Shown piece after piece: positions 9,520-21,775 of a DNA stretch of 64,000 bases. Below the pieces are notes generated by a model, which did no database searches, was not told the origin of the DNA, and saw only the letters and a program-made list of their open reading frames with translations. This DNA comes from Nemophila menziesii. Taxonomy: Eukaryota; Streptophyta; Magnoliopsida; Boraginales; Hydrophyllaceae. Made by a program: the position numbers and the translations under genes. Position 1 is the first letter of the stretch. Each line of letters begins with the position of its first letter. The DNA lies in the NCBI GenBank assembly GCA_029959085.1, contig JARWIR010000023.1:7143860-7207859 (forward strand), given 5' to 3'.

Positions 9520-10451
9520 TGTTGGAATATTTGAAAGTAAACAAAATGTTTACTTCCCACATCGGTGGGTGGAGGGAGTATAAAACAATTTATTTACTTG
9601 GTACTCTCAACAATGTCCAAAAGCCAACACCCATGCACATGGCAAAGCAATAATCTAACCCACACGCGCGCACCACCACCACCACCACCCACCCGCCCGG
9701 CCCGGCACCGGCACCGGCGACGGCGGCGGCGGCGGCGTGGGAGCATGGGGACGTGGGGTCGTGGGTCGTGGGTCGTGGCTCGTGGCTCGTGGGGAGTTTG
9801 GGGAGTTTGGGGAGTCAAAAAATGAAAAATGAAACAAGTTTTGGGTGGAGCTCTTATAGTGCCCTTGACAATCTATCAGAAGATAAAACGCTGGACAAGG
9901 CTCCTCTAATCACGCTCCCATTAAGCTGGTCAACTTGTCAATCAAAAAGCGTGGAAGAAAATCAAATCAGCCAGCGGTTACAAACGTGGGGAATTGGAAG
10001 TCAACAGAAACGTGTGGAATAAAATCAAATCAATAGAAAAACTGTCAATCAATTACGAGGAGGTAATCACGGACTTAATTGGTCCGTTACAAGTGACAAA
10101 GTTTTTTCAGAACTTCCCCTCCCCTATAAATAGTGCTCACTCCCCACTTGTAACCTTAACGAAAATCACAACAAAGCTACAGCAAAAAAAAACACTCTCT
10201 CCCTACTTCACTTCTCTCTCAAAGTTATTGTAGTAGGCTACTAGTCTTTTCCGTTTGAAGATACCGGCACACCACCGGAATATCTTTTAAACGCTAGGCT
10301 TTTCCGTGTAATTGTTTTTTGCTACGTATTCCGTGTAAGTTTTGGATTTTCGTTTGTAATAGCTAGTTGACTTTTTAAATCAATATTTCTATTTCTGTTT
10401 TGAATTGCTTTCCATTTCTTTTCATTACGAACGGTGAATTTTTCACCTACA
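9520..10451 (+). repeat. 3' LTR (932 bp)
   Basis: Same ends as the 5' LTR and nearly identical over the shared parts; TATA box at 10125-10133. It keeps about 200 bp missing from the 5' LTR, including a long G-rich array (9737-9817) and segments at about 9890-10100. It is followed directly by the target duplication TTATG and then by the lipoxygenase 3' UTR. Confidence 0.96.
9737..9817 (+). other. G-rich array, potential G-quadruplex
   Basis: The + strand has many runs of three or four G separated by 4-6 nt, in the pattern GGGG-ACGT-GGGG-TCGT-GGG-TCGT-GGG and later GGGG-AGTTT-GGGG-AGTTT-GGGG. This meets the usual four-run rule for G-quadruplexes. It lies upstream of the LTR TATA box. The 5' LTR retains only three such runs (about 4335-4356). 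Confidence 0.6.
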
Positions 10452-10456
10452 TTATG

Positions 10457-13400
10457 CACGTTTTATTATCAATAAATCAATTGTCATAGTTTCTCCTTGG
10501 TGTTATCGTTTATAGTCGATGATATGGTGGTAGGGTTGTCAAACTGTTCACCTTGGCTTGTCGGGATTTGTGTTAGTTGAGACAACTTGGTGTTGCTGTT
10601 ACCGATAATACTCTTGATGTCAGATAATGAGAGCAGTTTGGTCTTGTTCAGACTGTCTTGTGTGCTCGACTAGTTTTACTTAGCTTGTCCCTTTTCTTGT
10701 TGTAACACTAGTTGTAACTCCGTTCCAGATGTTACTCTTGTTCGTGGTATTAGGAAGAATTATTACTATTTTCATCACCAGTTGCTTGTGATCAAGTAGT
10801 TATTATTTGAATGAGAGGATTTAAAAAAACGGGTGGAGTTATATAATTATGACCACATAAACTTCTTGTAATTTTGGATTTTTTTTTCACAAGACGTGTG
10901 GATCTTCATATTTGAGAAGGAAATACAACATAGCTTTGGATATCAAGAGTTAAGTCTGATGCATAAGTGTTTCGGTTCTTCGCAATCTTACTCCCTGTTG
11001 ATCAGAATGTCTTATGAGTTTTATCTTTTTCTGGATGCTTGTGTGTGGAGTATTTCAATGTTTAATTGTTGCTATTTACATGTCATTTTCAAAGTCAGCG
11101 AATTCATCTTTTGTGATCTGGTAAAAAATCAACTTAACAATTATAGATACAGTAATTGTGTGAGGTCTATAACTCTTTATAAAAATCTTAATTGTACCAA
11201 GATTTATATGATGTAAGACCAGAAATGTGAAATTTGTGGATTTTTTTCACAAGACATTGGTGAACAGTTTAGGGTCGATTCCTACTAAGGTATTTTTTAA
11301 TGGCCTCGAAAAAGTTTAATGCTTCTTATTGTTGTTAATAAGATGGGCGTTGCAAATGAACCTTTTTACTTACTTTGTTCTTTTGAATTCTTCTGGACAA
11401 CAAATTTCTACTACTAGTTTTAGTGGTCGGATGGATGATATTTACCACCAGTGATATGGATTTTATCGACTTTTTATGTCAAAATAATGTTCCTTATATT
11501 TATTATTGGATCTCTAGCCGTGCAGCTACCTATGTAGCCATTTCTTATTTATTATTTAGTTTAGAAGACGGGTTTTCGACCGGTTATATGATATTTGTAT
11601 CCTCTCGTTTTTTTCTCCCTTTTTGTTGTAATCCTCCACCCATTTTCTATCTCTTTTGTAATAATTTTATACTATTATTTTATAATATTTATTTTTGACA
11701 AAAATAAAATATAAGTGAAAATAATTTTTTTGTTTTTTACTAGAATAACAGTAATGTGCTAGATACATGCTACTAAACATAGAATCAATAATTGCTTTAG
11801 TGTTTGTTTATAATTGTTTCTTAAAATAATCATTCAAAGTGATTTTAGATCTCTAAAAATATTTTAAACCTTTTAAACCATTTTTAGAAAAAACATTAGG
11901 AACCCATTTTGGATTAATTATTTTAGAGGTAAAAGCGCTTTTCAATTAAAATTGAAATGTTTGAAAAAAATATTAAAAAATATTTTGACATCTAAAATTA
12001 CTTTAAGGGATTATTTAATAATCACATATCTAGTGTTTTTCCTGAAAATGAATTTATGGAGCTAAAATTGATTATTTGTGTCCAAAATAATTTCAAGTAA
12101 TTATCTTGAAAAGCAATCTCAAACGGGCTCTAGATATGTGATTATTGAAAAATCACTTAAAGTGATATCAGATTTCAAAATATTTTGGGTCAATGCCATC
12201 ATAAATTAATAATAAACCAACTTCCCATTTAGACCAAACAATAATTTAGATGAAAAGATTACAATAATACTCTTATTGTAGTTGTTGTCTTTGATCAAAT
12301 ATCTAGTCTAATTTAAATCAAACATTATCATAGATGTGAAAATCCACCTACTACTAATTCTAAAAAGTCAAAAAAAAAATTGCATTTTAGATGAGACAAA
12401 ATAATATTTACGTTTATGATTTTTTTTATTTTTTTATTACTTTTTGAATTTTTTTTTTGAATTTTTAAATAGGAATTTGTCCAATCTCTAATTTTAAGAT
12501 TGTGATGAATTTGTCTTATCTCCATTCTAATACTGAGATGAGATGTGTCTCGTCTTTATTGTATAACTCCCATCTCTATTGTAAAACTAATTAAAGGTAT
12601 AATGTGTTGGAGATGATGATGTGCTGTTTCGCAAGGTAAAAAGTCTTGACCAGGTGGATTATGTATGTATGTCGATGGATTGATTGGATTGTTTCGTCCA
12701 ATTTTACTATTCCTACTCCGGTTTTGATTGCAGAGCCTTCGAAACAAAATTTGAGATGGGATTTGTCACATATGTGGTTTGTCCCATCTCTATTTTCAAC
12801 TTGAGATTAGATTTGTTCGTTCACCGAAGTCTCAAGTTTGAAGTGCTTCATTCATATTCGAAAGTATTTCGAAACGACTTACATTGTCTAGAACAATAAG
12901 AGATTAATTATTTTAATTTATTGTAGATATGAATTATGATTTGTGAACTTTATTGTCGTTTCATGACGACCAGTCATTGTTGCCACCGCCTGCTACTATT
13001 ACAATTCTAAAAAAATAACAGTAACACAAAAAGTTCATGTGTGAAAAACCACTCATATAAGACAAAAACTTCATTTAAACTAACTATAATACTCCAATGA
13101 GATGAGATTCCTTGACTTGAGACATTTGAAGAGGTCTAAAAATACCAAGTACCCAATTAAGATACAACTGATATGTCTAGGACTCGCCATGAGGTAAATA
13201 AGAACATTAATGGCACACGACTCTTTATCATGAATGTTCCCTTACTCTTGGTCACCATTCCAAGTAACACTACCATATTTTAAAAAAATGTCCAACTAAA
13301 CAAACAATATTTCTAGTTAACGACATTTCTTCAACTCAATAAACTATTAAAACTTTACCTACTCCAATGATTTTTCAATTATCTATCCTCATAACTCTTA

Positions 13401-13722
13401 GCGATTATCTATCATCTCAATCTTTATCTAAGCCACCATTTTCAGCGGAATTTGTCATAGAGAGACTCCAATTAAATTCAACATTGTATGCATATACATC
13501 ATATGAATGTGATTAATTTGACAAAAAACGCACATGCATATATACAATGTAAAGTACTTTATGTGTTAAATCAAACAAATTTTATAACAACTACGCATAA
13601 TCACTTCATTTTCATCTATCTTTTCCTTAGTCTCAACTATTTATTCCTCACCCTTTTCATTTTCATTTTCATTTTCTTTGTTAGAGTTTAACACACTAGA
13701 CTTCATAGAAGCACAATTTTCA
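10457..13722. other. AT-rich spacer, no recognised gene
   Basis: The first bases continue the lipoxygenase 3' UTR beyond the copia insertion, with a possible poly(A) signal in ATCAATAAATCA near 10469-10480. From 10480 to 10760 the minus strand is fairly open apart from two adjacent stops, but I recognise no family. A direct repeat of about 20 bp (TTTTTTTCACAAGAC core) occurs near 10880 and 11240. Around 12753-12790 GAGATGGGA pairs with TCCCATCTC. The rest is AT-rich with only short ORFs, none resembling a known protein. Confidence 0.6.
11887..12135. mobile_element. MITE-like fragment
   Basis: The left edge (AGGAACCCATTTTGGATT) and the reverse complement of the right edge (AGAGCCCGTTTGAGATTG) resemble each other, giving imperfect terminal inverted repeats around about 250 bp of AT-rich DNA containing AAAGCGCTTTT. 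A similar end occurs near 19890-19990. The type is common in plant spacers. No clear target duplication was identified. Confidence 0.4.
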
Positions 13723-14043
13723 TCATCTATAGATATTCTTTTTTTTCATTAATAAATCAAATTTTTATTAAATTGAGCTCAACTCCAAATATCTTTACAA
13801 CTTTTACCTACTACTATAACACGGCCCACATCAACCATTACAAAATAAGCCTATTAAAATTTAATTAAGAATAAAGAAAGCAAATCTAGAATATTAGGCC
13901 CAATTAGCTAACTGGACTCTTTTTTGAATAACAGAAGCCGCTTCTTTACTTTTGTAATTTCTTTTACCAACTTTCACATGGACAAGACTGAAAATATTCT
14001 TCCATATTTGTTCTTCACTTAGGCAATTACCTCCATACTCTCT

Positions 14044-17000
14044 TTAATTTCTTTCCCACCATACACAATATATATAAGTTGTAATAAATGTCTCCATAAT
14101 ATCAACAACTTCTACACTCAGAATCTGACTAATAATATTGATCAACTCCTCCAAATCTGCAGGACTAACCTTTATATTACACAGCTCAAGCAAATTTAAC
14201 TGAATTCGCTTTATGAAAGAACAACTTGTAAATAAATTATTAACTTCCTCTATACTAGCATTACAGAAGCGCATAGAGGATCAACTTGCAATCCCCAGCT
14301 GAGTATCCTGGCTTTGGTAGATAATCTGTCTTGAAAACATAACCAAGCAACAACAGCACATCTAGGTATACAAGACTTTGTCCATACTAGTTTCTACGAA
14401 TTACCTAAATCTTCTCATCTGCAATTTTTCCAAGGGTTTTCTTAAAGGAGAGACCTCTTTTAGAGCTCTCCTTCCATACAGTAATGTCATCACCATTAGA
14501 AAGTTTAATATTACAGATATGAGGGAGTAATTTGTCCACAACATGAGGCAATCTCCATCTATTACCCCTATAGAATGAGAAAATAGTTTTATTACAGTTA
14601 ATGTCATCTCTGCTAAAATCAATTCCTAAGAATTCTTGTGCACTTTTTCCTCCTAGCCATCTATCCTAAATTAAGAAGGTATTCTTACCATTCCTTATAT
14701 CATGAGTAATAAAATTATAAGCAAGGTACCTGATCTTCAAGATTTGCTTCCATATCCATGAGTGGGCTTGTTTTATATTCAAGCTCCAGATACACCTGCC
14801 TTTAATGATGTTATGATGAACCCACAAACTCCACAGATTATGCTTTTGTGAGTACATTCTCCAGAAAGTTGATAGAAGACTGACTTTATTTATATCTTCA
14901 ATACTCGGAATTCCAAGCCCTCCATGCATTTTACTAGAACATATATTATTCCAGGATACCTTGGCACCATGAGCACCTTCCAAACTGCCTTTGCCTTTCC
15001 AAAGGAAACTGTCCATTTTTTGATTAAGCTTATATATAACTTGCTTTGGCAATAGGAAAACCTTAACAAAATTTTGCTGATCAGAACACACTTAATGAGC
15101 TCAGCTCTTCCAGCATATGACAGTAACTTTGATGACCATTGATTGATATAGCTACATATGCTCTCTACTATTTTTTTACCATCTGAAGCTGATAATTTCT
15201 TTGATTTTAGTGGAACACCGAGATATCTAATATGCAAAGTGCCTATTTTAATATTAAGTACAATTTAAATACCTCTGCATAAGATGAGAACTAGTACCAC
15301 CAAAGTAGAGCTCACTTTTGTTCTAATTAATCTTGGGCCCAGAGATTCTTGAAAATAGATCAAGTGCCTCCTCTATAACTTTGGCTGATTTAACTTCAGC
15401 TTTGAAAAATATTAGTACATCATCTGCAAAAATAATGTGCTTAAGCTTGAGCTCTCGACACTTGTGATGATAACTAAATTGTCTTTTGTGCACCATATGC
15501 TTGAAGAGCCCTGTAAACACCTCCATACATATTGCAAATTAATAGGGGAGATAGGGTATCCCTGTCTGAGTCCCCTCTTACCCTTAAAATAACCTCCCAC
15601 TTCACCATTTATACAGATAGAATAGGAAGGACATCACACACATATTTTTACCCAACTAATGAACTTGTTAGGAAACTTGAAAGAATGTAAAATATTAATG
15701 AGAAATCTCCGTTAACACTATCGTATGCCTTCTGCAGATCAAGGTTTATTGTACACTTAGGCTCAGAATTGTTTTTCTCGTAACCCAAAACAATGTCTTG
15801 AGCCACTAGTATGTTGTCACTAATATACCTTCCTCCAATATAAGCGGCTTGATTAATAGAATTAATAGACCCAAGTACTCTTTTCAATCTATTTAGGATA
15901 AGCCTAGAGATAGCCTTACATGTAGTGTTAACACGATAAATAGGTCTATATTTCTTTAGACTGGTGGCATTTTTTTCTTTGGGAATGAGAACTAGGTTTG
16001 TAGCATTAATTTGAGACAAAATTTTACCTAATTCAAGACACTGCCTTATAGACTTTGTGAAATCTTAACCAATCACATTCCAGGAGGCTTTATAGAAGCA
16101 AGAGTTAAGTCCATAAGGACCCTGGACTCTTTTAATCATTGATAGAGAATAAGGCTTCTTTTATCTCATTTTCTATAAAGGGAGCAATAAGCTCATTAGC
16201 CTGATTATCATTTAGTTCATCACCAATAATGCGCTTGAGAATAGGGATAGAGCATATTTCCTCATTGTTATCTTCAGTACCTAATAAATCTTTATAAAAG
16301 TTAATAAACTCCTCTTTAATAAGTGTAGGATCAGAGACTGTTTCACCATTATATTTAGTAATGATAGATATATTGTTTTTGGCTATCCTTCCCTTAATAA
16401 CCTTATAAAGATAGAGAGAGCCCTAGTGCATGTTAGTTGTGAAAGCTATCTTTGCCTTCTGTTTCAATATATTGTACTGGACAAGCATAGCCTCCTCAAG
16501 ATTTTTCTCAAGAATTTTCTCTTCACTTAATGTCTGAGGGTCAAACATGCCTTCCATTATAGATTTTTGTACCATAGTGAGTGAATTTTTAATAGCTTCA
16601 ATATTGTCAGAGTTTCTTTTAAAATATTAATTGTTGAACTTCTATAAAGCTACTTTTGCAGCTTTTTCTTTCATACAGAGCTGGAACACATAATTGCCCT
16701 GTACCTTATCCTTCCATACCTGTTGTATAGTTTCAATGTATTTAGGATAAGAAGCCCATATATTGAAGATCTTAAAATAAGTGGGACCATGTGCTTTTTG
16801 GCTACCCATATTCACCAACAAAGGACAATGATTAGATATTGATGGTGGCATAACAGTAACATTTGAATTAATACTGTCAAGCCATTAATAATTTATAAAA
16901 CTCTATCTATCTTGCTAGCTGTAATCTCAGTAGAACTCTTGTTAATCCAAGTATAGAACTGCCCAGCATAATTATGTTCAAATAAGCTGGCATCATCAAT

Positions 17001-17502
17001 ACACTCAGCAAAATCCCAGCGCACCTTTATCCAGAACAACACAATTAAACCTGTGACATATCTTAAGAATTTCATTAAAGTCACCCAATATACACACTTT
17101 TTCCATAATATGATTAGTAGACCATTGAATAATATCATTCCATACACTCTTCCTCAAATTAACATCATTAAAAGCATAAACCATACTAATAAAATAAGTC
17201 TTTTTGCTACTAAGTGAAATAACTTCTACAAAAATAACTTGAGGTGTAGATTTAATAAATTTGATTTCTACCTGACTATTGTCCCATAGCAACCAAATTC
17301 TACCAGACTCGTCATTAATATAATTATGCACACTCTCAAACTGTTGAAAATGCTCTTTTATTATTGAGGGGTAGTTATTCTCCTTAACTTTAGTTTCAAG
17401 GAGACCTACAACACTTACTTTATTACTAATTAGAAATTCCTTGACATCAAGCTGACGAAGGACATTATTGAGACTACGAACATTCCATGATACTAAATTC
17501 AT
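14044..17502 (-). pseudogene. LINE ORF2: endonuclease and reverse transcriptase remnants
   Basis: ORF2 of L1 elements nicks DNA and reverse-transcribes the element RNA. The apurinic-type endonuclease starts at ATG 17502 with NLVSWNVRSLNN, then LLETKVKE and ILGDFNEI. The usual SDH motif reads SNH in ISNHCPLLVNM (near 16830). Reverse transcriptase motifs follow in different frames: NATNLVLIPK, KKYRPI, NQAAYIGGRYISDNILVAQD, and DLQKAYDSVN (15648-16019), then LRQGYPISP (near 15560) and FADDVLIFF (near 15410). The thumb-region YLGVPLKSKKLS (near 15220) and the C-terminal zf-RVT-like region (14666-15091 and 14044-14274) complete it. Multiple frameshifts and stops make it dead. Confidence 0.92.
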
Positions 17503-18752
17503 AAGTTTGGTGGTCTTGTTATCTCTTTACCATCACTCTGACATATGAATTGGAGAACATCATGATCAATTCTATGTTCACTATTCTGCAGCTCTTTATA
17601 TTTATTATTACTTGCAATAGAATTGTTAGCTCGATTACTCTTTCTATTAGGTGAGTTGACTTCACCTTCATGATAATTGGCATTTTTGTTACTCACCACT
17701 TTCCATTCCTCTTCTTTAGACATATTAGTGACTAGATTTTGTTTTACTGCTACTACTTCTTTAGGTACCCAAACTTTATGACTGTTTTTACACTTTGCAT
17801 CAGTATGACCAAATTTATTACACTAAAGGCAGATAATAGGTTTCCAGTCATATTTAACCTCTACAACACGTAACTCCTCAGTTCCAACATCAACAAACAC
17901 TTTGTCTGGTAATTCCTCCTTTGTATCAACTTCAATACATACTCTTGCATAGCCTAATCTGGGTTTTGACTCTGTAATAGAATCCATTTGAAGAGGTACA
18001 CCAATACCACTTGCAACATAGCTCAGACCTCTCTGAGTCCAGAGATTCATAGGTACATTTATAAGCCTAGCCTAAATCGGAATTTTCGTAACATCAACCT
18101 TTTCAAATTGAGTATCTAAAGACCATGGTCTAAGTAAAAGAGGATTACCATTAATATGACATAGCTGCTCCAAAGATTTGCTACAGAATTGTTGATTTTC
18201 GAATTTGAAAACATATACTCTTTTTGCACTAGATTTTACCTCCACTTTTCCTAAATTCTTCCACTGAAATTTAACGAAATTAGCTACAGCAAAGAAAGGC
18301 GGGGGACTATCCAAAAATTGCCCAATTAAACAGTTAATCCAGAGCTCATCGCCTTCTTCGAACACATCCTTAGGCGGTTTGACGATTTTCTGACCTGTAC
18401 GCATAGTGGGTGAGTGAAACTCTAGCTTGAAAGCTTTGTCTACAACTTTTTTGAACAATTTAGACCATATGACTGGTTTATCTCCTTCTTCGTTTAGATC
18501 GGGGGTAGGTGTGCTGACAACAACATTTGGAGTATAAATCGGAGTGCTAACCGGAGTAGTTACCTCTCTGTTCTTCAGTTGAGGCTCAATTACGTTGTTT
18601 ACTTTATTAGTAGTTTCACTACTCTAACCTTCTTCAAGAACTACGATATTAGGTGAGAAGATCTGCCTTTTTATGTTGCTGTACTTTGTTTTGGTTCTCG
18701 AATTTGAGCTTCCAGCTTGATTAACTTTGATTAAATTCAACATTTTAGTCAT
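17499..18752 (-). pseudogene. LINE ORF1 (DUF4283 + zinc knuckle), three amber stops
   Basis: ORF1 proteins of plant L1 elements bind the element RNA. From ATG 18752 one frame of 418 codons runs to TGA 17501-17499 with no frameshift, broken only by three in-frame TAG codons (18626-18624, 18074-18072, 17825-17823). A DUF4283-type region contains LIGQFLDSPPPFFAVANFVK and NGNPLLLRPWS. It is followed by GLSYVASGIGVPLQMD, LGYARVCIEVD, and a CCHC-like knuckle CNKFGHTDAKC whose first Cys pair is disturbed by the third stop. The stop codon overlaps the ORF2 start as ATGA. All three lesions being amber fits C-to-T or G-to-A decay. Confidence 0.88.
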
Positions 18753-19059
18753 TTTTTAGAGCAGTAAGCACGGTTAGGGTGAGGGTGAATGGTGGGGAAA
18801 GTTTGATAGTGGTGGTCGGTTGAAGGTTGGAGTGTGGGAGAGAGAACGGAATTTTTTCTATGAAGATAGACTTGGTGTTAGATCCCAGATAATGGGATAA
18901 ACACCTAATCTGAAAAAGAAAATAAGCAAAAAGTGTGTTAAAAGCGGATAAAGTGGTTGATAAAGAAAAGATGTTGTGGAATAAACTTATTGGCTATTGA
19001 ATGGTTAGGGAGGATTTTTTTAGTGTTAACTCTCATTGACTTGGTTACAAAACTTTACT
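18753..19059 (-). other. LINE 5' UTR
   Basis: About 307 bp lie between the 5' target-site duplication and the ORF1 start. The minus strand includes a stretch rich in pyrimidines opposite the GGTGAGGGTGAATGGTGG run (about 18778-18795). Plant LINE 5' UTRs normally carry an internal promoter; none can be pointed to here by motif. Confidence 0.6.
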
Positions 19060-19076
19060 TCATCTATAGATATTCT

Positions 19077-21171
19077 AATTCAACTCAAATCATATTCTTC
19101 ATTGTGCGAAAATGTTAATTCAACCGACACACCTGACAAACAATAAAATCAATTACAATACACAACAAGAAATACTAAAAGATGTTTTAAAACATGAGAT
19201 TTAATCTGTATAGTATAGTTACGAGTATAAACAAGTTCAATAAAATATTACATCTTTCAATAATTTTTGCTTAATCTTTACAATTCTAGGTTCCTTAAAT
19301 ATTACATCTTCCAATATTGTTCCTTAACTGCGCTTACCATGCCACCAAATCAGGTATTGCATAAATATTTGACTTCTCCAAACTTATAACCCATCACCCA
19401 TTTAATTTTCATGTTCTGGACCCTGAACCAAAACAATCACATTACCCACTTTCTTAGTTCTTACCATGATCAAACAATTGACGCATCAACCCTCTCATTA
19501 ATTATGTAATACACAATTAAGTACAAACAACTTCTGGTTCGTCTTTTTCCTATGAAAGTGATTATTATCGGATTTTTTTATCTTGAAAGAATGTAGAGTG
19601 ATGACTCGGGAGGAGACGGAGGAGGCAGCGGAAACAGAGGAGAAGGAAGCCAAAATAAGCTCTTCATCATCGACAAATTTACGGAGAGTATGCCGACTTC
19701 ATAGAATAGATATAGGATTGTGCGATAAAAATTAATAACAATATTGGTTTCTGACTTTTACTAATGAGGGCAAGACAGTAAGTATGTAATGAATTTTTTA
19801 TTAAATGGGAAACTGAATAATTTAAATGGGAAAAAATAATAACATGTCAATTTTTTAGCATGAACTTTTCTAATCATAATTTAAATAGGCATTTTCCCAA
19901 ATAATTTTAATAACTTTTACAAATATTTTAGTTTTAATTAAAAACGCTTTTAGCTTCAAAATAATCAATCCCAAACGGACTCTTAATATTCATATTACAA
20001 TACAATGACCAAAAAATCACGCATGGAATTGAGATTTACGTAAGTCAAATGATATTTAGACATATCATATTTTAATTAATGTCCATTTTTATGAATACAA
20101 AAGGGCTTTAACTGAATTAAGCCACTCACGAGCAATTCGAGCTTGGCTTGAAAAAAGTTCGGTTCAAGATTGTGTTAAACTAAACGAGTCGAGATCGAGT
20201 CAAAAAACGAGCTCGTTTGTTAAACGAGTCGAGCTCGAGCCCAAAAACGTGCTCTTTTGTTAAACAAGTCGAGCCAAGCCGAGCCTTCTCGCGAGATATT
20301 CATAAAAGTTCGTGAAAAATATAATCAAATTATAAATATCTAATGGACATTTTATTTAATATTTGACAATTCAAAAATTTAAAACTAAGTACTATATTCA
20401 AAACCTATCTTATCCCAACACTTACCTTTCACTCTCCCCCTCTACTTATCCAATTAAACAAGACTATTAAAATTCAACAATTCAAAGAAAGAGTAAATAA
20501 TTATATTTAATGATAATTACAATAGTCAGTTATATACTAATTAAAAATCTATATAGTTAAAAGGTTAGTAACAATATATCTCATAATTAATCCAAATAAG
20601 TCCAAGATAAAAAATATTCGAGCTCGAAATAGATTTAAACAAGATTTTAAGCTCGAGCTCAAAACACTTTTAAACGAGTTTCCGAGCTTGAGCTCGAGCT
20701 TTGTTATATTCTCACGAGCCGAGCTCGAACACTAACTTCACAGCTCGGCTCGAGCTCGAACTCGACTCGTTTAAATCTATAAATAAATAAACAACCATGG
20801 ACATATACTATTCGGCTTGGCTTACAACCCTAAGGTACACCAACACTAATCCTATTTTTTAACATAGGTACTCAAATGAACGTTTGGGACATGGGTACTT
20901 CTAACCCAAAAAATTCACTACATTGGGTATTTACAAATTTTACCCAACACAAAATAACGTTTAATTATATTTAAAAAGTGTGCAATTAAATTTTTATGTA
21001 ACTAATTATCTGTTTACTTATAAAAATGCATATAGGATAATGGTAAAGAATAAACATATAAAGGTGTAAACTCATGATTTTGTATTGACCTTTGAATAAA
21101 AAATATGATCTCTGATGGAAGAAATGTTGTGAACTGAATAAAAACGATAAAGAGAACTCACAAAAATATGA
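19077..21171. other. AT-rich spacer with repeat fragments
   Basis: No gene is recognised. A GA-rich patch at 19601-19735 gives a 44-codon ORF with no known relatives. A MITE-like end (reverse complement AGTCCGTTTGGGATTGATT) lies near 19960-19990. The inverted-repeat element at 20105-20815 is listed separately. From 20880 to 21171 there is AT-rich sequence up to the start of the tandem array. Confidence 0.55.
20105..20815. repeat. Degenerate inverted-repeat element rich in GAGCTCG
   Basis: The left arm (about 20120-20310) and right arm (about 20625-20790) are built from GAGCTCGAGC-like words and are roughly inverted. For example TTAAACGAGTCGAGCTCGAG near 20219 matches the reverse complement of the right arm near 20745-20772. 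The arms flank AT-rich DNA without ORFs. This suggests a non-autonomous foldback or MITE-type transposon; no clean target duplication was found. Confidence 0.5.
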
Positions 21172-21174
21172 TTT

Positions 21175-21775
21175 CTAGTACTCCATTACTTGTACGAAGG
21201 AAATTTTCATTGTTTCTACGTCTACTAGCATGATTTTTTCCAGACACATAATATGCTCTCTTTGACGAAGGACCCTCCTAAATATGACATGTGCATAATT
21301 TATCAACACTATTATCTGAGAAACAATGATTTTTCTTTCCACTATCCACGAAGAAATGGGATGGATCATTAGGATAAACAATGAGATGGATTCTACTTCC
21401 CATACCTTTCACCAGATCTACTACCAACCAATCTCCAAAGTGAAGATTCGTAAGACCTCTTGAGCACCTTGCTTCGAACTTGTACATTTTACATTCACCG
21501 GCATTTGATATAGGATACCTCAGAAATAGCAAAATTTACTTAACTCTTCATACTAGGATTTTAATTTCCACATCAAAGAAGGATTGTAAATCCACCATGA
21601 ACATACGTACTAGGCAATTATCGACCTTCCATAGAACTCTAGCTCTTAGGTACTTTAACATTTCATTTGCTTTCTGAATCTCATAGACTAAGATATGACA
21701 TTCGAGGTTTTCGCAAATATCATTAGCATTATCTGGTGTGATACGGTAGGAGGGAGATAAATAAATTGGAGCCAC
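21175..21775 (-). pseudogene. LINE ORF1-like fragment, unit 1
   Basis: Minus-strand frames show SYRITPDNANDICENLECH, then LRARVLWKVDNCLVRMFMV, then RNLHFGDWLVVD-like words (NLHFGDWLVV). This order resembles the region between DUF4283 and the zinc knuckle in plant LINE ORF1-like proteins (a PLxYMTxxNA ... LR(V/A)R ... FGxWL layout). At least two frameshifts are present. The assignment rests on pattern, not on a strong motif. Confidence 0.4.

Larger units (their letters stand above)
4127..10451 (+). mobile_element. Nearly complete Ty1-copia LTR retrotransposon
   Basis: Two LTRs (4127-4861 and 9520-10451) with TG...CA ends flank a gag-pol frame. The 5-bp target duplication TTATG is perfect (4122-4126 and 10452-10456). 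The purine tract ATGTGGGGGAT directly precedes the 3' LTR. The domain order protease, integrase, reverse transcriptase, RNase H is that of the copia superfamily. The LTRs are nearly identical where they align and differ mainly by deletions in the 5' copy, so the insertion looks recent. Only one coding lesion is visible. No standard initiator-Met tRNA primer site follows the 5' LTR. Confidence 0.97.
13740..19059 (-). mobile_element. L1-type LINE, full length but inactive
   Basis: On the minus strand the order is 5' UTR (18753-19059), ORF1 (17499-18752), ORF2 (about 14044-17502), 3' UTR and a short A tail (the T run at 13739-13746 on the + strand). It is flanked by a 17-bp duplication beginning TCATCTATAG (13723-13739 and 19060-19076), as expected for target-primed reverse transcription. 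The intact 5' end with a matching duplication shows a full-length insertion. Stops and frameshifts make it non-functional. Confidence 0.93.

Noticed and set aside
10896..11216. 106-codon ORF in the spacer
   Set aside because: Composition is that of AT-rich random sequence (many Phe, Tyr, Ile, Cys) and no motif is seen.
19601..19735. 44-codon GA-rich ORF
   Set aside because: It is a low-complexity Glu-rich start with no homologue known to me and no promoter or intron context.
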